A program made the translations under genes and the position numbers. Of a DNA stretch of 8,146 bases, positions 1 through 6,735 are shown one piece after another. The first letter of the stretch is position 1. Every line of letters begins with the position of its first letter. This stretch comes from an uncultured Collinsella sp. (lineage in GTDB: Bacteria > Actinomycetota > Coriobacteriia > Coriobacteriales > Coriobacteriaceae): assembly GCA_900751665.1 (NCBI GenBank), contig CAADSV010000163.1:1-8146 (forward strand). The letters run 5' to 3'. The notes under the pieces are model-generated. The model was not told the DNA's origin and searched no databases. It saw only the letters and a program-made list of their open reading frames with translations.

Positions 1-591
1 AGCCCGCGTAACTGTTTGCACTATAACTTCCCCGACACCTGTGGGGTGTCCGGCCGCCCCGCCCCCCCACCCGATCGGAGCCTGACCGGCAGCGCCGAGC
101 ACGATCATCGTGACCGGAGGGCCGACAACCAGCGTGGTGATGGCGACGGCGCCACGCTCGGCCTCATTGCCCATGGTGCCCATCAGACCAGCGTACATAG
201 CGTTGTTGGCGCCGGTGCAAGCCGCCAGCATCACCATGGCAGAGATGCCAAACAGGTTGTCGTTGAACACATAAAGGATGAGCAGCGACACGGCAACGAC
301 CACGATCTGCTTGACGGCGATGATGATGGCGCCGCGTGCAGCGGCGGCAGGAGCACTCTTAAACGAAATCGTCGTACCGACGATGAGCAAAAAAGCGCCC
401 ACGAGCGGGCCTGCGCCCTGCTGGGTCATACCAAGCGTAAAGCTGCCGAGCGTTTTGAACAGGTCGGGGAATAGCGTGTTGAGCAGGCAGCCCAGCAAAA
501 GCGGCACCAAAATATTGGCACCCGGGATGGAGGACATCTTAAAGAACGGCTCCTTTGCCGCCGGCGCCTCCACCGCAGTCGATTCACTCAT
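1..591 (-). CDS. kdgT: 2-keto-3-deoxygluconate permease (KdgT family), partial, runs off window start
   Basis: Inner-membrane proton symporter of the KdgT family, which imports 2-keto-3-deoxygluconate or related sugar acids. The 197 visible codons start at ATG 591-589, 6 nt after a good AAAGGAG ribosome binding site. After a short N-terminal tail (about residues 1-17) comes the family hallmark SSIPGANILVPLLLGCLL, matching the IPGGMMLVPLFLGAL region of E. coli KdgT. Further hydrophobic helices follow, with ACTGANNAMYAGLM and VVGPPVTMIVLGAAGQAPIGW, all in family order. The family is about 310-330 residues, so roughly the C-terminal 40% is outside the window. From about residue 173 (positions 1-70, beginning in a G-run) the frame stays open but reads non-hydrophobic residues unlike the family; see findings. 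It lies downstream of a dehydrogenase gene on the same strand, which suggests a sugar-acid catabolic unit. The family call is solid; the exact substrate is inferred. Confidence 0.85.
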   Translation of the reverse strand, partial: MSESTAVEAPAAKEPFFKMSSIPGANILVPLLLGCLLNTLFPDLFKTLGSFTLGMTQQGAGPLVGAFLLIVGTTISFKSAPAAAARGAIIIAVKQIVVVAVSLLILYVFNDNLFGISAMVMLAACTGANNAMYAGLMGTMGNEAERGAVAITTLVVGPPVTMIVLGAAGQAPIGWGGGAAGHPTGVGEVIVQTVTRA

Positions 592-605
592 ATATATCTC
601 CTTTG
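592..605 (-). promoter_or_regulatory. Ribosome binding site of the KdgT-type permease
   Basis: Minus strand reads AAAGGAG followed by ATATAT and the ATG. The spacing and strength fix the permease start at 591. No clear -35/-10 pair is visible between the upstream hairpin (649-680) and this site, so the gene is probably read from the dehydrogenase promoter through a leaky terminator. Confidence 0.75.
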
Positions 606-640
606 GATGCATGCGAATCGTAGCCGCACGCGCCTATGTC

Positions 641-680
641 AGAAAGAAGGCGACGGTCCCGAGTCGCAGGAGCCGTCGCC
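641..680 (-). terminator. Probable intrinsic terminator/attenuator between the dehydrogenase and permease genes
   Basis: On the minus strand an 8-bp perfect stem GGCGACGG/CCGTCGCC (649-680) is followed by the pyrimidine-rich run TTCTTTCT. It lies about 20 nt after the dehydrogenase stop codon and about 50 nt before the permease start. The loop is 16 nt and can be partly closed by further pairs. The tract is not pure T, so partial termination is more likely than a full stop. Confidence 0.6.
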
Positions 681-699
681 GAATAATCATCGCGGGGTA

Positions 700-1449
700 T
701 TACCCGTCCAGGACGATGCCGCCGTCGCAGTCACCAATCTCGCCGTTCACGAAGCTGGCGAGGTCGGAAGCGAAGAACAGCACCATCTGCGCAGGCTCGC
801 TGGCCTGGGCGGCGCGGCCCAGAGGGATACCGTTGATGATGCGCTGAGAGTTCTCGTCAGAGAGAATCGAGGTCATATCGGTCAACGTGAGCGACGGGCA
901 CACGGCGTTGCAGCGGACGCCGAACTTGCCGCCTTCCTTGGCGACTGCCTTGGTCAGACCGTTAACACCGGCCTTGGAGCTCGCGTAGGCGGCTGTGCCG
1001 AGCAGGCCGCCACCGATTTTGCCCGCAACGGAACTCACGTTGACGATAGTGCCGGCATGGGCCGCCTTAAAGTGCGGGTACACGGCGTTCATCATAGTGA
1101 AGGTACCGTTGAGGTTGATGTCGATGGTGCGACGCCACTCGGTGTCATCGATCTTGTCAAACTTCTTGGTGCTGATGACGCCAGCGCAGTTGATCAGGAT
1201 GTTGGTTTGCGGCAGGTCCGTAAAAATCTGCTCGACGGTCTCGCGCGCCTTGGGCGCATCGGCAACATCGAGCTGATAGAACTTGTTGCCCTCGCCAAGC
1301 TCGGCCACAGCGGCCTCGCCCTTAGCAGCGTTCCTTGCGATGAGCGCGACGTGTCCGCCGCCCGCAACGATACCCTTGGCGATCTCGAGACCAATGCCCT
1401 GAGTGCCACCGGTAACGATCGCGGTTTTACCCGTGAAGTCAAATGCCAT
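700..1449 (-). CDS. Short-chain dehydrogenase/reductase (classical SDR)
   Basis: Cytosolic NAD(P)-dependent oxidoreductase of 249 residues, the usual classical SDR length. It shows the Rossmann nucleotide motif TGGTQGIG (13-20), the NCAG variant of NNAG (87-90), and a catalytic set of N112, S139/S140 in NVSS, Y155 and K159 (YASSK). R39 after the second beta strand hints at NADP(H). The ATG at 1449 is preferred because it directly precedes the family-conserved start (FTGKTAIVTGG) and follows GGGGGA 8 nt upstream; the frame is open 39 codons further up without family similarity. The following same-strand KdgT-type permease suggests a sugar-acid substrate, for example a KduD-like or acid-sugar dehydrogenase role. 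A 3-oxoacyl-ACP reductase-like activity cannot be excluded. Its C terminus (CDGGIVLDG) is not diagnostic. Confidence 0.9.
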   Translation of the reverse strand: MAFDFTGKTAIVTGGTQGIGLEIAKGIVAGGGHVALIARNAAKGEAAVAELGEGNKFYQLDVADAPKARETVEQIFTDLPQTNILINCAGVISTKKFDKIDDTEWRRTIDINLNGTFTMMNAVYPHFKAAHAGTIVNVSSVAGKIGGGLLGTAAYASSKAGVNGLTKAVAKEGGKFGVRCNAVCPSLTLTDMTSILSDENSQRIINGIPLGRAAQASEPAQMVLFFASDLASFVNGEIGDCDGGIVLDG

Positions 1450-1510
1450 GACTCCATCCCCCTTTATGTAAGGTGTCTCCTTGCGGGAAGTTGGAGCATC
1501 GCACGTGGCG

Positions 1511-1516
1511 ATTATA
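1511..1516 (-). promoter_or_regulatory. Candidate -10 box of the dehydrogenase promoter
   Basis: Minus strand reads a perfect TATAAT, about 62 nt upstream of the dehydrogenase ATG. There is no good -35 hexamer at 16-18 nt; the nearest is TTGTCA (1539-1544), 22 nt upstream. A strong -10 with a displaced -35 fits an activator-dependent or otherwise regulated promoter. The call rests on pattern only. Confidence 0.4.
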
Positions 1517-1576
1517 TGAGTCCCAGTCGTCATGGTGGTGACAACCCCTCGCCTAACCGCGTGCATAATAATTCTT

Positions 1577-1588
1577 TGAAACGCTTCA
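1577..1588. promoter_or_regulatory. LacI-family-like operator palindrome
   Basis: TGAAACGCTTCA is a 12-bp palindrome with a central CG and one mismatched pair, the general form bound by LacI/GalR-family repressors (TGAA-x-CG-x-TTCA). It sits between the divergent dehydrogenase and marR genes, about 60 bp upstream of the dehydrogenase -10 box. No LacI-family gene is in the window, so the partner is unknown. Confidence 0.35.
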
Positions 1589-1607
1589 GCAATTGAATGA
1601 TTTTAAG

Positions 1608-1625
1608 TCTTAATGCACTCTTAAT
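1608..1625. repeat. 11-bp-spaced direct repeat TCTTAAT
   Basis: TCTTAAT occurs at 1608-1614 and again at 1619-1625, one helical turn apart, in the AT-rich part of the divergent intergenic region. Direct repeats with this period are typical of response-regulator or activator sites, but the match is short and the region is AT-rich. Confidence 0.3.
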
Positions 1626-1699
1626 ATTGCCTAGCGGCCAAGTAGATTTTTGGTACATGCCTAGAAATCCACCGAATGGGATGGTTGAGCGGGGGTATC

Positions 1700-1748
1700 A
1701 TCTTTCACCGAAAATAGTTTCTAGTGTTAGGGGTTTTCGGTGGAAGAT
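1700..1748 (+). promoter_or_regulatory. Inverted repeat covering the marR start codon
   Basis: The arms 1700-1714 (ATCTTTCACCGAAAA) and 1734-1748 (TTTTCGGTGGAAGAT) are complementary at 14 of 15 positions, and the one exception is a G-T wobble. The 19-nt loop holds the AGGGG ribosome binding site (1729-1733), and the right arm contains the GTG start (1740-1742). In RNA this would bury the start codon. In DNA it could be an autoregulatory MarR operator. The repeat is directly visible; its role is inferred. Confidence 0.55.
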
Positions 1749-2189
1749 ACCGATTTCCGTGAACTTGGGCGCCAGCTCCTTACCGAGTTCGGCAGCATGC
1801 ATCAGCGCATTTCGCGCTTTGCGGACAAAGCCCTCGGCGGCGAGATGGCCGTCATGCGCGCCCTCATACTCGCCGGCGGTTCACTCACGCCGAGCGAACT
1901 CGCTGATCGCGCCTGGGTCTCGAGTGCCCGCATCGCCAATATCCTACGCGCCCTCGAGGCCAAGGGCTGGGTCGAGCGCGAGCACTCAAAGACCGACCGT
2001 CGTCGCGTACACGTCACGGTGACCGACAAAGGATTCCAGGTTATCGAAATCAAACGTCGGGAATTCGAGGACCGCACCGCGGCCTTCCTCGAGCAGCTTG
2101 GCGAAACAGATACCCAAGAGATGGTGCGCCTTCTTAGACGTGCCAACGAAATTATCGACCGCAATCAAGAAAGGAGAGATGCCGAGTGA
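1740..2189 (+). CDS. MarR-family winged-helix transcriptional regulator
   Basis: DNA-binding repressor of 149 residues, typical MarR length, expected to act as a homodimer on palindromic operators. The winged helix spans about residues 35-98: SLTPSELADRAWVSSARIANILRALEAKGWVERE (48-81) is the helix-turn-helix with recognition helix, and TDRRRVHVTVTDKG (85-98) is the wing with the family D-R-R signature. Flanking N- and C-terminal helices would form the dimer interface. The GTG start at 1740 is chosen for the AGGGG 6 nt upstream and the full N-terminal helix; the next ATG (1798, residue 20) would cut that helix. The stop overlaps the GTG of the first exporter gene (GTGA), so translation is coupled. 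MarR regulators placed first in exporter operons commonly repress their own operon and release on ligand binding. The ligand cannot be inferred. Confidence 0.93.
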   Translation: MEDTDFRELGRQLLTEFGSMHQRISRFADKALGGEMAVMRALILAGGSLTPSELADRAWVSSARIANILRALEAKGWVEREHSKTDRRRVHVTVTDKGFQVIEIKRREFEDRTAAFLEQLGETDTQEMVRLLRRANEIIDRNQERRDAE

Positions 2190-4552
2190 GGATTCTCAAG
2201 CTCTTTAAAAAACATATCCTGGCACTGTTCGCAGCTATCGTACTTATCGTAATCAGCTGCAACGCCGATCTGGCGCTGCCTACCTATATGAGCGACATCG
2301 TCGACGTGGGTGTGCAGCAAGGCGGCATCGCGTCGCCCGTACCCGACACCATCCGCGCCGAATCGCTCGACGACCTTGAACTCTTTATGAGCACCAAGGA
2401 CGCCAAAGCTGTGGAGGCCGTGTTTAGCAAGGCTGACAAAAATGGCATTCGAACGTATAAGGGTACCGAGGAAGAGCGTGCCGATGGAGGCAAGATTGCC
2501 GACATTATGAGCCTGCCCGAAACTGTCGTCCTTTCGCTCAACCAGGGCATTGACGCCGACTCCATGGGCGACATGATGGGCTCGTCCAGTGAGAAAGACA
2601 ACAACGCTGCCCAGGCCATGCCCACCCCCGAGCAGATGGCAGCGATGACGCCCGAGCAGCTCGCCGAGATGCAGCAGAAGGCCGCGGCGGCGCAAAACAT
2701 GCAAAAGCAGATTGATGCCGACGGCGGCAAGATCACCATGAAGAGCCTGCGCCTGGGTGTCGAGGGCGGCCTAATCGACCAGGGCAAGCTCGTCGAGGGC
2801 GCCAACCAAATGGCGGACAAAATGGGCTCCATGTCGGGCTCCATCGTCACCCAGCGCGCCGTGAGCTATGTGCAGGACGAGTACAAGGCACAGGGCATCG
2901 ACCCCGCCGACGTGCAGAACGCCTACCTGAGCCGCATGGCGACCACGATGTTTGGGCTGTGCCTCGTGTCGCTCGTCGCCACCATCCTGACCGGTGCCGT
3001 GGCTTCGCGCACCGCCTGCTCCATCGCCCGCGACCTGCGCCGCGAGACCTTCAACAAGGTTATGCACTTCTCGCCAGCCGAGGTGGGCAAGTTTAGCCAG
3101 GCCTCGCTCATCACCCGCTGCACCAACGACATTCAGCAGATCCAGATGGCCGCAACCCTGTTTATCCGCATGTGCCTGATGGCCCCCGTCATGGGCATCG
3201 TCGCCGTCATGCGCGTCCTGGCCAACCATACCGGTCTGGAGTGGACCATCGCCGTGGCCATTATCGCGGTTTCGGCCGTTGTCGGCGTGCTCATGGGCCT
3301 CACCATGCCCAAGTTCAAAAAGATGCAGAGCTTTGTGGACCGTGTGAACCTTACCGCCCGCGAGCTGCTCGACGGCCTTATGCCCATCCGCTCGTTCAAC
3401 CGCGAGGAACATGAGCTCGAGCGTTTTGACAAGGCTTCGCTCGACCTGATGACCACGCAGCTCTACACCAACCGCGCCATGAGCTTTATGATGCCGCTCA
3501 TGATGCTCGTCATGAACTGCATCACCGTGCTTATCGTCTGGTTTGGCGCGCAGGGCGTGTCCGACGGCGTGATGCAGGTCGGCAACATGATGGCGTTTAT
3601 CTCCTACACCATGCAGATTGTCATGGCGTTTATGATCCTCACCATGGTTTCGGTTATCCTGCCCCGCGCCGAGGTCGCAGCCGAGCGTGTGGAAGAGGTC
3701 ATCACTTGCCCCACGAGCATCAACGACCCTGTCTCGCCCAAACTGCCCGTGGCCAGCGCGCCGCGCGGTGAGCTCACCTTCCGCGACGTGAGCTTCCAGT
3801 ATCCCGATGCCCGCGCCGATGTCATCAGCGGCGTGAACTTCACCACGCATGCCGGTCAGATGCTCGGCATCATTGGCTCCACGGGCTCGGGCAAGTCCAC
3901 GCTCGTGCAGTTGATTCCGCGCCTGTACGACGTCACGGGCGGCAGCATTTCGCTCGACGGCATTGACGTGCGCGACATGACCCTTTCCGAGCTGCGCCGC
4001 CGCATTGGTTACATCCCGCAGCAGGGGCGTCTGTTCTCGGGCACCGTCGAGAGCAACCTCAAGTTTGCCGGCGACATGGTGAGCGATGATGACATGCGCC
4101 AGGCCGCGCGCATCGCACAGGCCGAGGACTTTATCGCCGAGCGTGAGGGCGGTTACGACTCCCCCATCAGCCAGGGCGGCTCCAATGTTTCGGGTGGTCA
4201 GCGCCAGCGTCTGGCCATCGCCCGCGCATTGGCCAAAAAGCCCGAGGTCGTGGTGTTCGATGACTCGTTTAGTGCCCTCGACTACAAGACCGACGCGCGC
4301 CTGCGCGAGGAGCTGGCCAAAAACGTTACCGACGCCGCACTCGTGGTCGTGGCCCAGCGCATCGCGACCATCATGCACGCCGACCAGATCATCGTGCTCG
4401 ACGACGGCCACGTAGTGGGCACCGGCACGCACGAGGAGCTGCTGCGCAGCTGCCCGGCGTACCTGGAAATCGCACAGTCGCAGCTTTCCGCCGAGGAGCT
4501 GGGGCTTACCCAAGAAGAAATTGCAGCCGTCATGGAAGGAGGCGAGCGCTAA
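2186..4552 (+). CDS. ABC exporter subunit A (permease-ATPase half with degenerate ATP site)
   Basis: Half-transporter of a type I (ABCB-like) exporter: membrane domain then ATPase domain, 788 residues against a usual 570-620. The first helix is at about 8-30, then a ~210-residue non-membrane insert (about 37-250), and helices resume at M251. The excess length is this insert. The ATPase domain begins near residue 525: Walker A GSTGSGKST (564-572), IPQQ Q-loop, signature VSGGQ (668-672), Walker B VVVFDD (688-693), D-loop SALD (696-699). The catalytic Glu is Asp693 and the H-loop His is Gln724, as in the degenerate subunit of heterodimeric exporters such as TM287 of TM287/288. The GTG start at 2186 follows AAGGAG by 9 nt and overlaps the marR stop. 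Its partner is the next gene. Drug or peptide efflux is likely; the substrate is unknown. Confidence 0.94.
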   Translation: MRILKLFKKHILALFAAIVLIVISCNADLALPTYMSDIVDVGVQQGGIASPVPDTIRAESLDDLELFMSTKDAKAVEAVFSKADKNGIRTYKGTEEERADGGKIADIMSLPETVVLSLNQGIDADSMGDMMGSSSEKDNNAAQAMPTPEQMAAMTPEQLAEMQQKAAAAQNMQKQIDADGGKITMKSLRLGVEGGLIDQGKLVEGANQMADKMGSMSGSIVTQRAVSYVQDEYKAQGIDPADVQNAYLSRMATTMFGLCLVSLVATILTGAVASRTACSIARDLRRETFNKVMHFSPAEVGKFSQASLITRCTNDIQQIQMAATLFIRMCLMAPVMGIVAVMRVLANHTGLEWTIAVAIIAVSAVVGVLMGLTMPKFKKMQSFVDRVNLTARELLDGLMPIRSFNREEHELERFDKASLDLMTTQLYTNRAMSFMMPLMMLVMNCITVLIVWFGAQGVSDGVMQVGNMMAFISYTMQIVMAFMILTMVSVILPRAEVAAERVEEVITCPTSINDPVSPKLPVASAPRGELTFRDVSFQYPDARADVISGVNFTTHAGQMLGIIGSTGSGKSTLVQLIPRLYDVTGGSISLDGIDVRDMTLSELRRRIGYIPQQGRLFSGTVESNLKFAGDMVSDDDMRQAARIAQAEDFIAEREGGYDSPISQGGSNVSGGQRQRLAIARALAKKPEVVVFDDSFSALDYKTDARLREELAKNVTDAALVVVAQRIATIMHADQIIVLDDGHVVGTGTHEELLRSCPAYLEIAQSQLSAEELGLTQEEIAAVMEGGER

Positions 4553-6408
4553 TGGCAGACGAGACCAAGACCCAAATTCCCAAGCCCACCCGCCAGCGTG
4601 GTCCCATGGGCCGCATGGGTGGCATGCGTCGTGGCGAAAAGGCCAAGGACTTTAAGGGCACCATGAGGCAGCTGCTCGGCTATATCGGCCAGCACAAGAT
4701 TGCCGTGTTTGCCGCCGTCGCCTTTGCCGTGTGCTCGGTCATCTTTAACATTGTGGGACCCAAGGTGCTCGGCCAGGTTACGACCAAGCTGTTCGAAGGC
4801 CTGGTCGCCAAGGTCAACGGCACCGGCGACGTTGACTTTGACTGGATCGCCAAGACGCTCGGCTTTTTGCTCTGCCTGTATCTGGCGAGCTCTGTCTGCA
4901 GCCTGGTCCAGGGCTGGCTCATGACCGGCGTCACGCAAAAGATCTGCTACCGCATGCGCAAGGAAATCGCCGCCAAGATTGCCGTCGTGCCGATGAGTTA
5001 CTTCAACGGCCACAGCAAGGGAGACGTACTCAGCCGCATCACCAACGACGTCGATACGCTGGGTCAGTCGCTCAACCAGAGCGTGACGCAGCTCATCACG
5101 TCGGTCACGCAGATTATCGGCGTGCTCATCATAATGCTCTCGATCAGCCTGCCGCTCACCGGCGTCACCGTGCTCACGCTACCGGCAGCCGCAATTATCT
5201 TGATGGTAATGATTCACTTCTCGCAGCCGTACTTCCGCGAGCAGCAGCAGGTCCTGGGCACCGTCAACGGCATCATCGAGGAGGACTTTGCCGGCCAGAA
5301 CGTCATTCAAGTGTTCGACCGCGCCGAGGCCTCAATCGAGGAGTTCGACCGTCAAAACGACCGCCTCTTTATTAGTGGCTGGCGCTCGCAGTTCCTGTCG
5401 GGCCTGATGATGCCGCTTATGAGCTTGGTGGGCAACATGGGCTACGTGGGCGTCGTCGTGGTGGGCGCGCAGCTCGCGCTGACCGGCAATGCCACGCCCG
5501 GCGACATCCAGAGCTTTATCCAGTACGTGCGCAACTTTACGCAGCCGGTGCAGCAGCTGGGCAACGTGAGCAACACGATGCAGTCGATGGCAGCTGCCAC
5601 CGAGCGTGTGTTTGAGTTCCTGGCCGCGCCCGAAGAGGAGCAGAAGGCCGACGCGCAAATTCCCGAGAAGCGCCCCGGCCACGTGGAGTTTAACCATGTC
5701 AAGTTTGGCTATACGCCCGACAAGACCATCATCCACGACTTTAGCTGCGAGGCGCAGCCCGGCCAGACCATCGCCATCGTCGGCCCCACCGGCGCCGGCA
5801 AGACCACGCTCATCAAGCTGCTGCAGCGCTTTTACGACGTGGACGGCGGTTCGCTGCGCGTCGAGGGTGTCGACGTGCGAGACTGGGACCGCGCGGCGCT
5901 GCGCGGCGAGTTTGCCATGGTGCTGCAGGACACCTGGCTGTTTAACGGTACTATCCGCGAGAACATCCGTTACGGACGCCCCGATGCAAGCGATGCCGAG
6001 GTCGAAGCCGCTGCACGTGCCGCACGCTGCGACCACTTTATCCATACGCTCGCCGGCGGCTACGACTTTATGATCAACGAGGAGGGCACTAACCTGTCGC
6101 AGGGTCAGCGCCAGCTCGTGACCATCGCCCGTGCCATTTTGGCCGACCGCCCGGCGCTGATTCTGGACGAGGCGACCTCCAACGTTGACACTCGTACCGA
6201 GGAGCTTATTCAGCGTGCCATGGATGCGCTAATGCAAGGCCGCACGAGCTTTGTCATCGCGCACCGCCTGTCCACGATCCGCAACGCCGACGTGATCTTG
6301 TTAATTCGCGACGGTGACATCGTCGAGAAGGGCACGCACGACGAGCTGCTCGCCCAAGGCGGCTTCTACGCCGACCTGTACAACTCGCAGTTCGACGAGG
6401 CGGCGTAA
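4552..6408 (+). CDS. ABC exporter subunit B (permease-ATPase half with canonical ATP site)
   Basis: Second half-transporter, 618 residues, normal length for the family. Residues 1-36 form a basic Arg/Gly/Met-rich cytoplasmic tail. Six membrane helices lie from about 49 to 330. The ATPase domain holds Walker A GPTGAGKTT (411-419), signature LSQGQ (515-519), Walker B LILDE with catalytic Glu540, D-loop SNVD (543-546) and H-loop His571. The LSQGQ variant with an intact Glu/His pair matches the consensus-site partner in heterodimeric exporters (TM288-like). Its own Walker A/B would pair with the intact SGGQ of subunit A, giving one active and one degenerate site. The ATG overlaps the upstream stop (TAATG) and follows AAGGAGG by 9 nt, so the two halves are made in a coupled way. 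A strong terminator follows 32 nt after the stop. Confidence 0.95.
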   Translation: MADETKTQIPKPTRQRGPMGRMGGMRRGEKAKDFKGTMRQLLGYIGQHKIAVFAAVAFAVCSVIFNIVGPKVLGQVTTKLFEGLVAKVNGTGDVDFDWIAKTLGFLLCLYLASSVCSLVQGWLMTGVTQKICYRMRKEIAAKIAVVPMSYFNGHSKGDVLSRITNDVDTLGQSLNQSVTQLITSVTQIIGVLIIMLSISLPLTGVTVLTLPAAAIILMVMIHFSQPYFREQQQVLGTVNGIIEEDFAGQNVIQVFDRAEASIEEFDRQNDRLFISGWRSQFLSGLMMPLMSLVGNMGYVGVVVVGAQLALTGNATPGDIQSFIQYVRNFTQPVQQLGNVSNTMQSMAAATERVFEFLAAPEEEQKADAQIPEKRPGHVEFNHVKFGYTPDKTIIHDFSCEAQPGQTIAIVGPTGAGKTTLIKLLQRFYDVDGGSLRVEGVDVRDWDRAALRGEFAMVLQDTWLFNGTIRENIRYGRPDASDAEVEAAARAARCDHFIHTLAGGYDFMINEEGTNLSQGQRQLVTIARAILADRPALILDEATSNVDTRTEELIQRAMDALMQGRTSFVIAHRLSTIRNADVILLIRDGDIVEKGTHDELLAQGGFYADLYNSQFDEAA

Positions 6409-6440
6409 ATTCTGCCGCAGGGAACGAATAACGCCCGAGA

Positions 6441-6478
6441 ACGGGGGCGCAGGACAACCTGCGCCCCCGTTTTTGTTC
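6441..6478 (+). terminator. Intrinsic terminator of the marR-ABC operon
   Basis: A 13-bp perfect stem ACGGGGGCGCAGG/CCTGCGCCCCCGT (6441-6453 and 6458-6470) with tetraloop ACAA is followed at once by TTTTTGTT. This is a textbook Rho-independent terminator. Confidence 0.93.
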
Positions 6479-6529
6479 TACGGCCCTTGAGCCGCCTCCC
6501 CTGGGACCTGATTGACAGCCCCTTCGAAG

Positions 6530-6561
6530 CCCTGTGGGCAAAAAATGGCAAATATGAGTAC
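6530..6561. repeat. Left arm of a 32-bp inverted repeat
   Basis: Begins CCCTGTGGGCAAAAAATGGC and ends ATATGAGTAC. It matches the reverse complement of 6736-6767 at 31 of 32 positions (G6548 is the exception). A weaker extension to 6580 ends in eight further matching bases (TAGTAACA against 6717-6724). Directly beyond the core, CTGTTAC (6561-6567) and GTAACAG (6575-6581) form a perfect 7-bp inverted repeat with a 7-nt loop. Confidence 0.9.
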
Positions 6562-6625
6562 TGTTACCTTTTTAGTAACAGCCAAAACCGCCTCAAACGA
6601 CCTCCTTGCGGCCTCTATACGCCTT

Positions 6626-6654
6626 CAAATTAATCAAAACGCCCGTTAGCGGGC
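6626..6654 (-). terminator. Minus-strand terminator-like hairpin inside the inverted-repeat element
   Basis: The minus strand reads GCCCG-CTAA-CGGGC followed by GTTTTGATTAA. The GC stem is 5 bp with a T-rich tail. On the plus strand the tail is only TTCTGT, so the minus direction is favoured. It lies about 45 nt below a minus-strand GATAAT-like box (about 6700), so a very short minus transcript is conceivable. Confidence 0.45.
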
Positions 6655-6735
6655 TTCTGTGTGCCAACGTTAATGAACATATTTTTCACTTTGTCTATTA
6701 TCTTGCTAGACTGATATGTTACTAGGTTAGCAACC

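Noticed and set aside
1450..1566. N-terminal extension of the dehydrogenase to an upstream ATG at 1566
   Set aside because: The extra 39 residues resemble no SDR, cross the best -10 box, and the internal ATG at 1449 has its own ribosome binding site directly before the conserved family start.
1597..2022. 141-codon plus-strand open frame overlapping the divergent region and marR
   Set aside because: It is out of frame with marR over most of its length, has no ribosome binding site and no family similarity.
2623..2680. Repetitive Met/Gln-rich stretch in subunit A as a sign of frameshift or inserted DNA
   Set aside because: The reading frame, codon use and GC content are continuous with the flanking gene, and the membrane domain resumes in frame, so it is part of the natural protein.
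2771..4513. 580-codon open frame on the minus strand
   Set aside because: It lies antisense to the ABC subunit A gene, is rich in His/Gly/Asp/Ala as expected from reading GC-rich codons backwards, and has no family motif.
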